A stretch of DNA of 7,360 nucleotides from an uncultured beta proteobacterium (GTDB lineage Bacteria > Pseudomonadota > Gammaproteobacteria > Burkholderiales > Burkholderiaceae_C): assembly GCA_903928325.1 (NCBI GenBank), contig CAIYQF010000200.1, forward strand, positions 1 through 7,360, given 5' to 3'. Made by a program: the position numbers and the translations under genes. The notes beneath the pieces were generated by a model. It saw nothing but the letters and a program-made list of their open reading frames with translations. It had not been told where the DNA came from and searched no databases. Positions 1-6,596 of the stretch are shown one piece after another (the first letter of the stretch is position 1; every line of letters starts with the position of its first letter).

Positions 1-118
1 GCAGCTTGCGGTGGGCAAGCGTGGGGTGGATGACCGACTTTTCGACGTCGTCTGGGCTGATGTGCATGACATGGGCTTCCGTGTGGTCGATCCAGACCAG
101 AGCATGGTAATGAGACAA
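1..118 (-). CDS. Partial N-terminus of a 'translational machinery protein'-like hypothetical protein
   Basis: The gene runs off the left edge, so only about 39 codons are visible, reading from 118 towards 1. The start codon is TTG at 118-116, giving a protein that begins M-S-H-Y-H-A-L-V-W-I-D-H-T-E-A-H-V. A clear AGGAG Shine-Dalgarno at 129-125 lies 6 nt before the TTG and fixes this start; the nearest ATG is out of frame. The His-rich opening followed by a short acidic stretch and V-I-H-P resembles, from memory, a betaproteobacterial family annotated as 'translational machinery protein' (related to the eRF1/Pelota N-terminal fold). Its biochemical role is not established to my knowledge. It is transcribed divergently from the carbonic anhydrase-like gene and shares the 119-329 intergenic region. 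The family name is moderately sure; the presence of a coding region here is well supported by the start signal and open frame. Confidence 0.65.
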   Translation of the reverse strand, partial: MSHYHALVWIDHTEAHVMHISPDDVEKSVIHPTLAHRKL

Positions 119-124
119 AGCGGG

Positions 125-129
125 CTCCT
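125..129 (-). promoter_or_regulatory. Ribosome binding site (AGGAG) deciding a TTG start
   Basis: On the minus strand the sequence reads AGGAG, six bases before TTG at 118. It is the best Shine-Dalgarno match near any gene start in this window, and it supports the TTG as the initiation codon of the left-edge gene. Confidence 0.7.
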
Positions 130-226
130 AAGAAAACGAGATGGATGGCAATAGCATTCATCATGCGCTCGCATCGGGCCGTCGAGGGCCTTGTTGCGTC
201 CGAGCAAAGCGTTCATTCGCCTTGTC

Positions 227-240
227 CTGATACAGGTCAA
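227..240 (+). promoter_or_regulatory. Upstream FNR/Anr-like binding site (weaker)
   Basis: The bases CTGAT-ACAG-GTCAA match 8 of the 10 defined positions of the FNR/Anr consensus TTGAT-N4-ATCAA. Its centre (233.5) is 55 bp upstream of the better site at 282-295, about five helical turns, so both sites could face the same side of the DNA. It could also serve the divergent minus-strand gene. A single 8/10 match is weak alone; the nearby second site raises its credibility. Confidence 0.35.
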
Positions 241-281
241 TAGGCGCGCTCGTGGGGCTGGCGCGGCCAATCGGACCGGAC

Positions 282-295
282 TTGATTTTGGTCAA
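282..295 (+). promoter_or_regulatory. FNR/Anr-like binding site at -41.5
   Basis: The bases TTGAT-TTTG-GTCAA match 9 of 10 positions of the FNR/Anr/FixK consensus TTGAT-N4-ATCAA. With flanking bases the perfect outer arms are CTTGA (281-285) and TCAAG (292-296). The centre at 288.5 lies exactly 41.5 bp before the A of the ATG at 330, the standard class II activator distance if transcription starts at that A. Proteins of this family respond to oxygen or nitric oxide, so the inference is anaerobic or microaerobic control of the carbonic anhydrase-like/propeller pair. Which regulator binds cannot be told from the site. Confidence 0.55.
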
Positions 296-317
296 GCCCG
301 GCATATGGATGCGCCCC

Positions 318-323
318 TAGACT
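318..323 (+). promoter_or_regulatory. Possible -10 element of a leaderless promoter
   Basis: TAGACT matches TATAAT at 4 of 6 positions and sits at -12 to -7 if the transcript starts at the A of ATG 330. No -35 box is visible at the matching distance, as expected for a promoter that depends on an activator bound at -41.5. No Shine-Dalgarno sequence precedes the ATG, which also fits a leaderless mRNA. This is a geometric inference from a weak hexamer. Confidence 0.3.
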
Positions 324-329
324 GGCTCC

Positions 330-1028
330 ATGAGTTCAAGCTTTCGCTGCCTGGTTCGGCTTTTTTGTGTTTGGGGCGCTTGCGCTTTTTTTGTGTCGAC
401 CTATGCCGCTGGCCTTGGCCTTTGCACCAGTGGGACGCGGCAATCGCCCATCGACATCACTGGCGCAGTGCGCCAAAACCTCCCCCCGCTGCAATTCGCC
501 TACCGCCCAGAACCCTTGAAAATTGCCAATGACGGACACACTGTGCGGGTCCGGTTTGGTTTGGGGTCGGAGTTGCATATTGCAAATACGGTCTACCGGC
601 TGCAACAGTTTCACTTTCATACCCCAGGGGGCGACCGCATCGGGGGTGAAGAGTTTCCCATGGTGGCGCACCTGCTGCACAAAAGCCCGTCCGGTCAATT
701 GCTTGCGCTGGCCGTACTGTTTCGCCTTGGCGCCCAGAACCCCACTCTGGACAAGCTGCTGCCCCGCCTGCCCGTCGATGTGGATGGTGACCATGTGGAC
801 TCTGACGTAAGTGTCGATGCCAGCGCCCTCTTGCCACCCACCCACGGGTACTACCGCTACCTGGGTTCATTGACGGCACCGCCTTGCACCGAGGGCGTGC
901 AATGGATTGTGATGAAAACAGCCACCACGCTGTCCGCCGCCCAACTGGCCCAGTACAAAGCCCGGTTTGCCGACAACTCACGCGCCGTACAAGCCATCAA
1001 CCATCGTACGGTTTATGAAAGTCCTTAA
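330..1028 (+). CDS. Exported alpha-carbonic anhydrase family protein with atypical active site
   Basis: The 232-residue protein belongs to the alpha-carbonic anhydrase family, which interconverts CO2 and bicarbonate at a zinc ion. Residues 1-27 form a signal peptide (Arg at 6 and 10, hydrophobic core, A-X-A-like end S-T-Y-A-A), so it acts in the periplasm. Visible family motifs are QSPIDI (38-43), NDGH with His70 in the proton-shuttle position, QFHFH with zinc ligands His95 and His97, His114 as third ligand, and LTAPPC (181-186) with the catalytic-type Thr182. Cys32 and Cys186 probably form the usual disulfide. Odd points: the N-terminal segment with the family's Trp/Tyr and GPE-W residues is absent; the usual P-S-E-H is P-G-G-D, losing the equivalent of human Glu106; and the equivalent of Glu117 is Val112. 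Activity may be low or altered. The ATG at 330 is chosen because it gives the complete signal peptide. The propeller gene follows 28 bp downstream, suggesting an operon. Confidence 0.9.
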   Translation: MSSSFRCLVRLFCVWGACAFFVSTYAAGLGLCTSGTRQSPIDITGAVRQNLPPLQFAYRPEPLKIANDGHTVRVRFGLGSELHIANTVYRLQQFHFHTPGGDRIGGEEFPMVAHLLHKSPSGQLLALAVLFRLGAQNPTLDKLLPRLPVDVDGDHVDSDVSVDASALLPPTHGYYRYLGSLTAPPCTEGVQWIVMKTATTLSAAQLAQYKARFADNSRAVQAINHRTVYESP

Positions 1029-1056
1029 CGCCACATGTTCAGTGAATGCCTCAACT

Positions 1057-2232
1057 ATGAAAACTGATTCCCGGTGTCTCTTCTGGCTACGGCCTTGGCT
1101 GCTTTGCGCGTGTGTTGGTGTTGGAATGGTTGGCCCGCTGGGGGCAGAAACTTCACAAAAACCGTCCAAAACGACCAAAACGGCAGGCGACGGTGGCGTT
1201 GAAGTGGTGGTGACGCAGGACATGACCGGTGCGGGTCAAGCCTCCAGCGGTGAGATGCTGCCGCCGATACCGCCAGACACGGGGGACCGCAAGCACCCGG
1301 TCGCGTCTTGGGGCAAGCCCTTGCCCTACCCGATTCTGGTAGCAGACCGTCGCAACAACCGGTTGATCGAAATTGCCCCCAACAAAAAAATCCTGTGGGA
1401 GTTTGGCTCACCCAGCTTGAAGCTGTACCGTGGCAACGAGGACGTCAACTTCTCGCCCGATGGTCGGCAGCTGGCCGTGAGCGAGGAAGACAATTTTGAT
1501 ATCCACATCGTTGACTTTGAATCACGCCAAATTACCTGGACCTACGGCATTCCCGACCACAAAGGCAATGCCAATGGTCTGCTCAACTACCCTGACGACG
1601 CCCACATCCTGGCCGATGGCAAGTTCCTGACAGCTGACATTCGCAATTGCCGGGTGCTCATCATCGACCCCAAAGACAACCGCATCCTGACCCAGTGGGG
1701 CACGCCCGGCAAATGCCGCCACGACCCGCCCACCCTGTTGGGTTACCCCAACGGGGCCACGCCCATGGATAACGGCGACATCCTGGTCTCCGAGATCGTG
1801 GATGCCAAAATCTCGCGCATCACGCGTGCAGGCAAGGTGGTTTGGAGCGTCTCGGCGCCCAACATCCGCTACCCCTCGGACGCGTTCCCCACAGTGGACG
1901 GCAAGCAGGTCATCGTTGCAGACTTCTCCAAGCCCGGTCGGGTGGTTATTTTTGATCCGGCCACGCGGAAAATCAGTTGGGAATACGCTGTCAAGGACGG
2001 CCCGGGCAGTTTGGACCACTGCTCCATCGCCCGCGAGTTGCCCGACACGGGGGACATCTTGGTGGTAGATGACCTCAATGACCGCGTGGTGGTCATTGAC
2101 CGACAGACCAAACAAATCATCTGGCAGTATGGTGAAAAGGGTAAAAAGGGCTTTACCCCAGGTCTGCTGCACTACCCCGACGGCATCGATATCGATGTAT
2201 TTCGGGACTGGAAGTCGGCACCACGCAAATAG
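1057..2232 (+). CDS. Exported six-bladed beta-propeller protein of unknown function
   Basis: The start at 1057 gives 391 residues with a signal peptide (charged start M-K-T-D-S-R, hydrophobic 13-28, likely cleavage after Ala30). An in-frame ATG at 1015, overlapping the end of the carbonic anhydrase-like gene, would add 14 residues before the signal. Residues 31-85 are a Pro/Thr/Gly-rich linker. Residues 90-380 hold six repeats of the type D-G-x-I-L-V-A-D-x-x-N-x-R-V-x-x-I-D, ending I-x-W-x-Y-G. Their endings are near residues 117, 164, 215, 265, 311 and 359, and a final Y-P-D-G-I-D-I-D strand could close the ring. The Trp near each blade end resembles PQQ-type and NHL/arylsulfotransferase-like propellers. 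No PQQ enzyme, arylsulfotransferase or peptidase catalytic motif was recognised. Cysteines at 198, 220 and 322 lie in the propeller. It ends in tandem TAG TAG stops. A binding or scaffold role beside the carbonic anhydrase-like protein is possible but not shown. Confidence 0.75.
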   Translation: MKTDSRCLFWLRPWLLCACVGVGMVGPLGAETSQKPSKTTKTAGDGGVEVVVTQDMTGAGQASSGEMLPPIPPDTGDRKHPVASWGKPLPYPILVADRRNNRLIEIAPNKKILWEFGSPSLKLYRGNEDVNFSPDGRQLAVSEEDNFDIHIVDFESRQITWTYGIPDHKGNANGLLNYPDDAHILADGKFLTADIRNCRVLIIDPKDNRILTQWGTPGKCRHDPPTLLGYPNGATPMDNGDILVSEIVDAKISRITRAGKVVWSVSAPNIRYPSDAFPTVDGKQVIVADFSKPGRVVIFDPATRKISWEYAVKDGPGSLDHCSIARELPDTGDILVVDDLNDRVVVIDRQTKQIIWQYGEKGKKGFTPGLLHYPDGIDIDVFRDWKSAPRK

Positions 2233-2257
2233 TAGGGTGGCCCCTGGTTGGCGCAGC

Positions 2258-3706
2258 TTATTGCAGGCGTTGGCGGTGGCGGGCGATTTGCAGGAGCACC
2301 TGCTCAGGCGCGGTGCCGCCCAGGGTGTTGCGCGCGTTGAGCGAGCCTGACAGGCTCAGGCACGCAAACACATCCTCGCTAATTTCCGCATGAAACTGCT
2401 GTAGCGTTTTCAGGGGTAATTCGGACAAATCCTGGCCCAGGCTTTGTGCCGCTTTGACGGCGTGGGCCACCACTTCGTGGGCATCGCGAAAGGGCAGGCC
2501 TTTTTTCACCAGGTAGTCTGCCAGGTCGGTGGCGGTGGCGTAGCCCTTTTGTGCTGCGGCCTGCATGGCGCTGGGATGGACCGTGATGCCACCGTCCTTT
2601 TTTCCAGACGTGGCATTCCATTGGCCGCCCACCATCTCGCTGAAAATTCTGAGGGTGTCCTTGAGTGTGTCAACGGTGTCAAACAGGGGCTCTTTGTCCT
2701 CCTGGTTGTCTTTGTTGTAGGCCAGTGGTTGCGCTTTCATGAGGGTGAGGAGGCCCATCAAGTGGCCCACTACGCGCCCGGTCTTGCCACGTGCGAGTTC
2801 GGGCACGTCGGGGTTTTTCTTCTGCGGCATGATGGAGCTGCCGGTGGTAAAGCGGTCGGCGATGCGGATAAAGCCGAAGTTTTGGCTCATCCACAAAATC
2901 AGCTCTTCGCTCAAACGGCTGATGTGCACCATGCAAATGCTCGCTGCTGCCGTGAATTCCATCGCAAAGTCCCGGTCGCTTACCGCGTCCAGGCTGTTTT
3001 GGCACACGGCTGGGTGGCCGTCTTCATCCACCATGCACAGGCTGCGTGCAACGCGCTCGCGGTCCAGCGGGTAGGTGGTGCCCGCCAGTGCGGCAGATCC
3101 CAGCGGCAGGCGGTTGACGCGTTTGCGCACATCGTGCATGCGCTCGGCGTCGCGGGCGAACATTTCCACATAGGCCAACAGGTGGTGGGCAAAGCTGACC
3201 GGTTGGGCCACTTGCAAATGGGTAAAACCCGGCAGGATGGTTTCGGTATGGAGCTGCGCCACATCGACCAGGGAGTTTTGCAAGTCCGCCAGCAGCTCGA
3301 TGATCAGGTCCATTTCGCCGCGCAACCACAGGCGCACGTCGGTGGCCACCTGGTCGTTACGACTGCGCCCCGTGTGCAGCCGCTTGCCCGCGTCGCCCAC
3401 CAATTGGGTGAGCCGCGCCTCGATGTTGAGGTGGACGTCCTCCAAGTCAAGCTTCCATTCAAACGTACCTGCAGCGATGTCGTTCTGGATTTGGGCCATG
3501 CCACGGGCAATGGAGGCATGGTCGTCGGCACTGATGATGCCCTGGTGGCAAAGCATCTCGGCATGTGCCAGGCTTGCCGTGATGTCGGCCTGCCACAGCC
3601 GCTTGTCAAAAAATACGCTGGCCGTGTAGCGCTTGACCAACTCGCTCATCGGTTCAGAAAACAGCGCCGACCAGGCTTGGGATTTTTTATCGAGTTGGTT
3701 TGTCAT
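2258..3706 (-). CDS. argH: Argininosuccinate lyase
   Basis: This 482-residue cytoplasmic enzyme splits argininosuccinate into arginine and fumarate, the last step of arginine biosynthesis, and is a homotetramer of the fumarase/aspartase superfamily. Visible signatures are HTGRSRND (111-118), the catalytic-type His163 in G-F-T-H-L-Q, the superfamily signature GSSIMPQKKNPD (289-300) with the mobile-loop serine, and Y-N-K-D-N-Q-E-D-K-E (330-339) near the substrate site. Length is near the family norm (about 460-480). The ATG at 3706 gives the N-terminus expected for the family (K-K-S-Q-A-W-S-A-L-F-S-E-P). It lies 58 bp downstream of ppc on the same strand, so read-through from ppc is possible. 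No Shine-Dalgarno sequence is visible; a perfect small hairpin lies just before the ATG. The gene converges on the propeller gene with 25 bp between stops. Confidence 0.97.
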   Translation of the reverse strand: MTNQLDKKSQAWSALFSEPMSELVKRYTASVFFDKRLWQADITASLAHAEMLCHQGIISADDHASIARGMAQIQNDIAAGTFEWKLDLEDVHLNIEARLTQLVGDAGKRLHTGRSRNDQVATDVRLWLRGEMDLIIELLADLQNSLVDVAQLHTETILPGFTHLQVAQPVSFAHHLLAYVEMFARDAERMHDVRKRVNRLPLGSAALAGTTYPLDRERVARSLCMVDEDGHPAVCQNSLDAVSDRDFAMEFTAAASICMVHISRLSEELILWMSQNFGFIRIADRFTTGSSIMPQKKNPDVPELARGKTGRVVGHLMGLLTLMKAQPLAYNKDNQEDKEPLFDTVDTLKDTLRIFSEMVGGQWNATSGKKDGGITVHPSAMQAAAQKGYATATDLADYLVKKGLPFRDAHEVVAHAVKAAQSLGQDLSELPLKTLQQFHAEISEDVFACLSLSGSLNARNTLGGTAPEQVLLQIARHRQRLQ

Positions 3707-3709
3707 AGC

Positions 3710-3722
3710 CCGATTTTATCGG
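3710..3722 (-). promoter_or_regulatory. Small perfect inverted repeat directly before argH start
   Basis: On the minus strand the sequence is CCGAT-AAA-ATCGG, a 5-bp perfect inverted repeat with a 3-base centre, ending three bases before the argH ATG. It fills the place where a Shine-Dalgarno sequence would be. It also contains TAAAAT (3718-3713), a 5/6 match to a -10 hexamer, though no -35 box was found 17-18 bp upstream. It may be a promoter -10 with a very short leader, a small RNA hairpin at the ribosome entry site, or chance. Confidence 0.3.
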
Positions 3723-3729
3723 TGCCACG

Positions 3730-3760
3730 GCCAGATCCGCCGTTTGGCTCGGGTTCTGGC
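3730..3760 (-). other. Weak stem-loop in the ppc-argH gap
   Basis: Arms GCCAGA (3730-3735) and TCTGGC (3755-3760) are a perfect 6-bp inverted repeat around a 19-base interior that can itself pair partly (CCG with CGG). In the ppc transcript it lies just after the stop codon. No run of U follows, so it is not a convincing intrinsic terminator; it could be a processing or 3'-end stabilising structure. Confidence 0.25.
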
Positions 3761-3764
3761 AGCC

Positions 3765-6596
3765 TTAACCCGTGTTGCGTAGCCCGGCCGCTATGCCGTT
3801 GATCGAAATGTGAATGCCGCGGCGCACGCGTTCGTCTGACTGGCCCGCGCGGTACCGCCGTACCAGCTCCACCTGCAGGTGGTGCAGCGGGTCGATGTAG
3901 GGGAAGCGGTGTCGGATCGAGCGCTGCAAGGCCGCGTTGTTGGCCAGGCGCTGCTTGTGGCCGGTAATGAGCGACAAGGCGTCTGCCGTGCTATGCCACT
4001 CGGCCTCGATGGCGGAAAAAATCTTTTTGCGCAGGCGCGCGTCGCTCACCAGCTCGGAGTAGCGCGAGGCCAATGCCAAGTCGCTCTTGGCCATCACCAT
4101 GTCCATATTGGACAGCAGCGTTTGGAAAAACGGCCACTGGCGCACCATTTTTTGTAGCAAAGCGGTGCGCTCCTTGGTTTTCGCGGGGCTGTGTTCGCCC
4201 TGTGCTCCGTGAATAAATTCTTGCACTGCCGCGCCAAAACCAAACCAACCCGGCAGCGTTAGGCGGCATTGGCCCCAGCTAAATCCCCAGGGAATCGCGC
4301 GCAGGTCTTCAATGGCCTGGCTGGCCTTGCGCGAGGCCGGGCGCGAGCCGATATTTAATTCGGCAATTTCTCGCAGTGGCGTGGAGCTGAAAAAGTAGTT
4401 GGCAAAACCAGGGGTTTCGTACACCAGCTTGCGGTAGGCCGCCATGCTGCTGGCCGAGAGTTCAGCGGCGGCGGCCAAAAATGCCTTGGTTGCGGGTTTG
4501 GTGGCCTGCAGCAAGGTGGCCTCGAGCGTGGCGGCGACCAGGGTTTCGAGGTTGCGTCGCCCGATTTCGGGGTTGGCGTACTTGGAGCCGATCACCTCGC
4601 CTTGTTCGGTCAGGCGGATTTGCCCTCGTACCGTGCCCGGGGGCTGCGCCAAAATGGCCTGGTAGCTCGGGCCGCCGCCGCGCCCCACCGTGCCGCCACG
4701 GCCGTGGAACATGCGCAGCTGGATGGCGTGCGCCGCGTCAATCTCGTCAAACAGCTCCACCAAGGCAATTTCGGCCCGGTACAACTCCCAGTTGCTGGTG
4801 AATATGCCGCCGTCTTTGTTGCTGTCGGAGTACCCCAGCATGATGTCTTGTTCACCGCCGCTGCGTTTGACCAGTGCCGCAATGCCGTCCAGGGCATAAA
4901 ACTCCCGCATGATGGGCGCGGCGTTGCGCAGGTCTTCGATGGTTTCGAACAGGGGAACGACAATCAAATCGCAGTGCGCGTCGGTGTCCACGGTGCCGCG
5001 CAACAAGCCCACTTCCTTTTGCAATAGCAGCACTTCGAGCAAATCGCTCACGCTTTCGGTGTGGCTGATGATGTAATGGCGTATGGCCTGGACGCCAAAG
5101 CGCTCGCGCATCGCCCGTGCCATGGCAAAAATGGCCAGTTCGCTTTGGGTATGCGCCGAGTAGCTGGCGCCTTGCACCTGCAGTGACCGCGCGTCGCGTA
5201 GCAAACCCATGAGCAGGCTGCGTTTTTGGGCCTCGTCGAGCGCGCTGTAGTCGCTGTGCACCCGCGCGGTGCGCAGCAATTCGGCCACCACTTCTTCGTG
5301 CTTGTCCGAGCTTTGGCGCAAATCCACCGTGGCCAGGTGAAAACCAAAGACTTCCGCGGCGCGAATCAAGGGATGCAGGCGCTGCGCGGTCAGTGCCTGG
5401 CCATGGTGTGCGATGAGCGAACTCTCCAGCGTGCGCAAGTCAGCCACCAGTTCCTCGGCCAAGCGGTAGGGGTTTTGCGGCGCCACGGCGTGGCGCGCGG
5501 CGTCGGTGCCGGTGAGTTCGTGCAAAGTGGCGGCCAAGCGCGCGTACATGCCGATCAGTGCGCGCCGGTAGGGCTCGTCCTGGCGGTGTTCGTTGCCGTC
5601 GGGGCTGAGCTCGGCTAGCGCACGCATCTGCGGGCTGCAATCGGCCAACATGGCCGAAATCGACAATTCGCCACCCAAAAAATGCACCTCGGTCAGGTAG
5701 TGGCGCAACGCCACTTCGCTTTGGCGGCGCATTGCGTACTCCAGGGTTTGTGCGCTGACGTTCGGGTTGCCATCGCGGTCTCCGCCTATCCACTGGCCCA
5801 TGCGCAAAAAACTGTGTACCGGGTACTGGCCCAGCGTCTGTTCCAGGTTGGCGTAGATTTTTGGGATTTCCCGCAAAAACGTCGACTCGTAGTAACTCAG
5901 GGCGTTTTCCACCTCGTCGGCTACGGTCAGTTTGCTGTAGCGCAGCAAGCGGGTTTGCCACAGCTGCATCACGCGGGCGCGGATCTGGGCTTCATTGGCC
6001 GCCAGTTCACGCGGCGTCAGGGCGTCTTTTTTGCTGTCGGGGGCCGCGCTGTTGCGTTTGATGTCATCGCGCGTGGTCAGCAGCCGAGCGATGGCGCGTT
6101 CGGCGTCCAGAATACTCTTACGCTGCACCTCGGTAGGGTGCGCGGTCAGGACCGGAGAGACAAAACTCTGGGCCAGCGACTGCGATATTGCTTTGGGCGC
6201 AATGCCGGCCCAGCGCAGGCGCGAGATGGCCACTTCAATGCTGCCCTCCTGGGTGTCGCCGGCGCGCTCGTGGATGGCACGGCGGCGAATATGGTGGCGG
6301 TCCTCGGCCAAATTGGCCAAGTGGCTGAAATAGGTAAACGCCCGCACCACGCTGACGGTTTGGTCGGCGCTAAGCCCTTTGAGCAGCCGCTTCAAGGCCC
6401 GGTCGGCTTCGTGGTCGGCGTCGCGGCGAAACGCCACCGACAAGGTGCGAACCTGCTCCACCAGCTCAAAAGCGGCCACGCCGTCTTGCTCGCGAATCAC
6501 ATCGCCCAGGATGCGCCCAAGCAGGCGGATGTCCTCAACCAAGGGCCGTTCATCGCCTTTGTTGCGCCCTGAGGGTGTGGTGGTGGAAGTTTTCAT
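3765..6596 (-). CDS. ppc: Phosphoenolpyruvate carboxylase
   Basis: The 943-residue protein adds bicarbonate to phosphoenolpyruvate to make oxaloacetate, refilling the TCA cycle in the cytoplasm. Visible signatures (numbered from ATG 6596) are VLTAHPTE with catalytic His153, GGDRDGNP (272-279), FGFHLATVDLRQ (417-428), LGYSDSNKDGG (587-597), the FHGRGGTVGRGG loop (630-641) and the invariant C-terminus IAAGLRNTG. Lys837, Arg897 and Asn941 line up by eye with the E. coli residues that bind the inhibitor aspartate, so feedback by aspartate is expected. Length fits bacterial PEPC (about 880-950). The ATG at 6596 is preferred; an in-frame TTG at 6614 would add six residues. Neither has a clear Shine-Dalgarno sequence. 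It is divergent from hemC and is followed by argH 58 bp downstream. The sequence appears intact, with no frameshift. Confidence 0.98.
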   Translation of the reverse strand: MKTSTTTPSGRNKGDERPLVEDIRLLGRILGDVIREQDGVAAFELVEQVRTLSVAFRRDADHEADRALKRLLKGLSADQTVSVVRAFTYFSHLANLAEDRHHIRRRAIHERAGDTQEGSIEVAISRLRWAGIAPKAISQSLAQSFVSPVLTAHPTEVQRKSILDAERAIARLLTTRDDIKRNSAAPDSKKDALTPRELAANEAQIRARVMQLWQTRLLRYSKLTVADEVENALSYYESTFLREIPKIYANLEQTLGQYPVHSFLRMGQWIGGDRDGNPNVSAQTLEYAMRRQSEVALRHYLTEVHFLGGELSISAMLADCSPQMRALAELSPDGNEHRQDEPYRRALIGMYARLAATLHELTGTDAARHAVAPQNPYRLAEELVADLRTLESSLIAHHGQALTAQRLHPLIRAAEVFGFHLATVDLRQSSDKHEEVVAELLRTARVHSDYSALDEAQKRSLLMGLLRDARSLQVQGASYSAHTQSELAIFAMARAMRERFGVQAIRHYIISHTESVSDLLEVLLLQKEVGLLRGTVDTDAHCDLIVVPLFETIEDLRNAAPIMREFYALDGIAALVKRSGGEQDIMLGYSDSNKDGGIFTSNWELYRAEIALVELFDEIDAAHAIQLRMFHGRGGTVGRGGGPSYQAILAQPPGTVRGQIRLTEQGEVIGSKYANPEIGRRNLETLVAATLEATLLQATKPATKAFLAAAAELSASSMAAYRKLVYETPGFANYFFSSTPLREIAELNIGSRPASRKASQAIEDLRAIPWGFSWGQCRLTLPGWFGFGAAVQEFIHGAQGEHSPAKTKERTALLQKMVRQWPFFQTLLSNMDMVMAKSDLALASRYSELVSDARLRKKIFSAIEAEWHSTADALSLITGHKQRLANNAALQRSIRHRFPYIDPLHHLQVELVRRYRAGQSDERVRRGIHISINGIAAGLRNTG

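Larger units (their letters stand above)
119..329. other. Divergent intergenic region with two FNR/Anr-like sites
   Basis: This 211-bp stretch separates the left-edge minus-strand gene from the carbonic anhydrase-like gene. It holds the minus-strand ribosome binding site near 125-129, a small inverted repeat ATGCG-CT-CGCAT at 163-174, and two FNR-like sites at 227-240 and 282-295. I see no convincing gene in it; the open frame starting near 191 overlaps the carbonic anhydrase-like gene and resembles nothing. No clear sigma-70 promoter with a good -35 box was found for either direction. Confidence 0.6.

Noticed and set aside
191..532. Plus-strand open frame upstream of and overlapping the carbonic anhydrase-like gene, checked as a possible source of the missing N-terminal segment
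   Set aside because: Its translation has none of the Trp/Tyr/G-P-E-x-W residues of alpha-carbonic anhydrase N-termini and no other domain, so the short N-terminus does not look like a frameshift artefact.
1096..1125. Possible lipobox (L-C-A-C, residues 16-19) in the propeller signal peptide
   Set aside because: The hydrophobic stretch before Cys19 is short and interrupted by Arg-Pro, Cys at -2 is unusual, and hydrophobic sequence continues after it to a plausible signal peptidase I site at Ala30.
1522..2172. Open frame of 216 codons on the minus strand opposite the propeller gene
   Set aside because: The plus-strand frame has a signal peptide and six regular repeats. The minus-strand product has no motif and mirrors the repeat pattern only as a shadow.
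3730..3764. Intrinsic terminator after ppc
   Set aside because: A 6-bp inverted repeat is present, but its interior is long and no U-tract follows on the minus strand.
2444..3802. Long open frame (452 codons) on the plus strand opposite argH
   Set aside because: It lies wholly antisense to an unmistakable argH. Its translation is rich in His/Val/Gln and shows no family motif, as expected for a shadow frame in GC-rich coding DNA.
5682..6572. Open frame of 296 codons on the plus strand opposite the ppc N-terminal half
   Set aside because: It is antisense to well-conserved ppc coding sequence, has no ribosome binding site or recognisable domain, and is explained by ppc codon bias.
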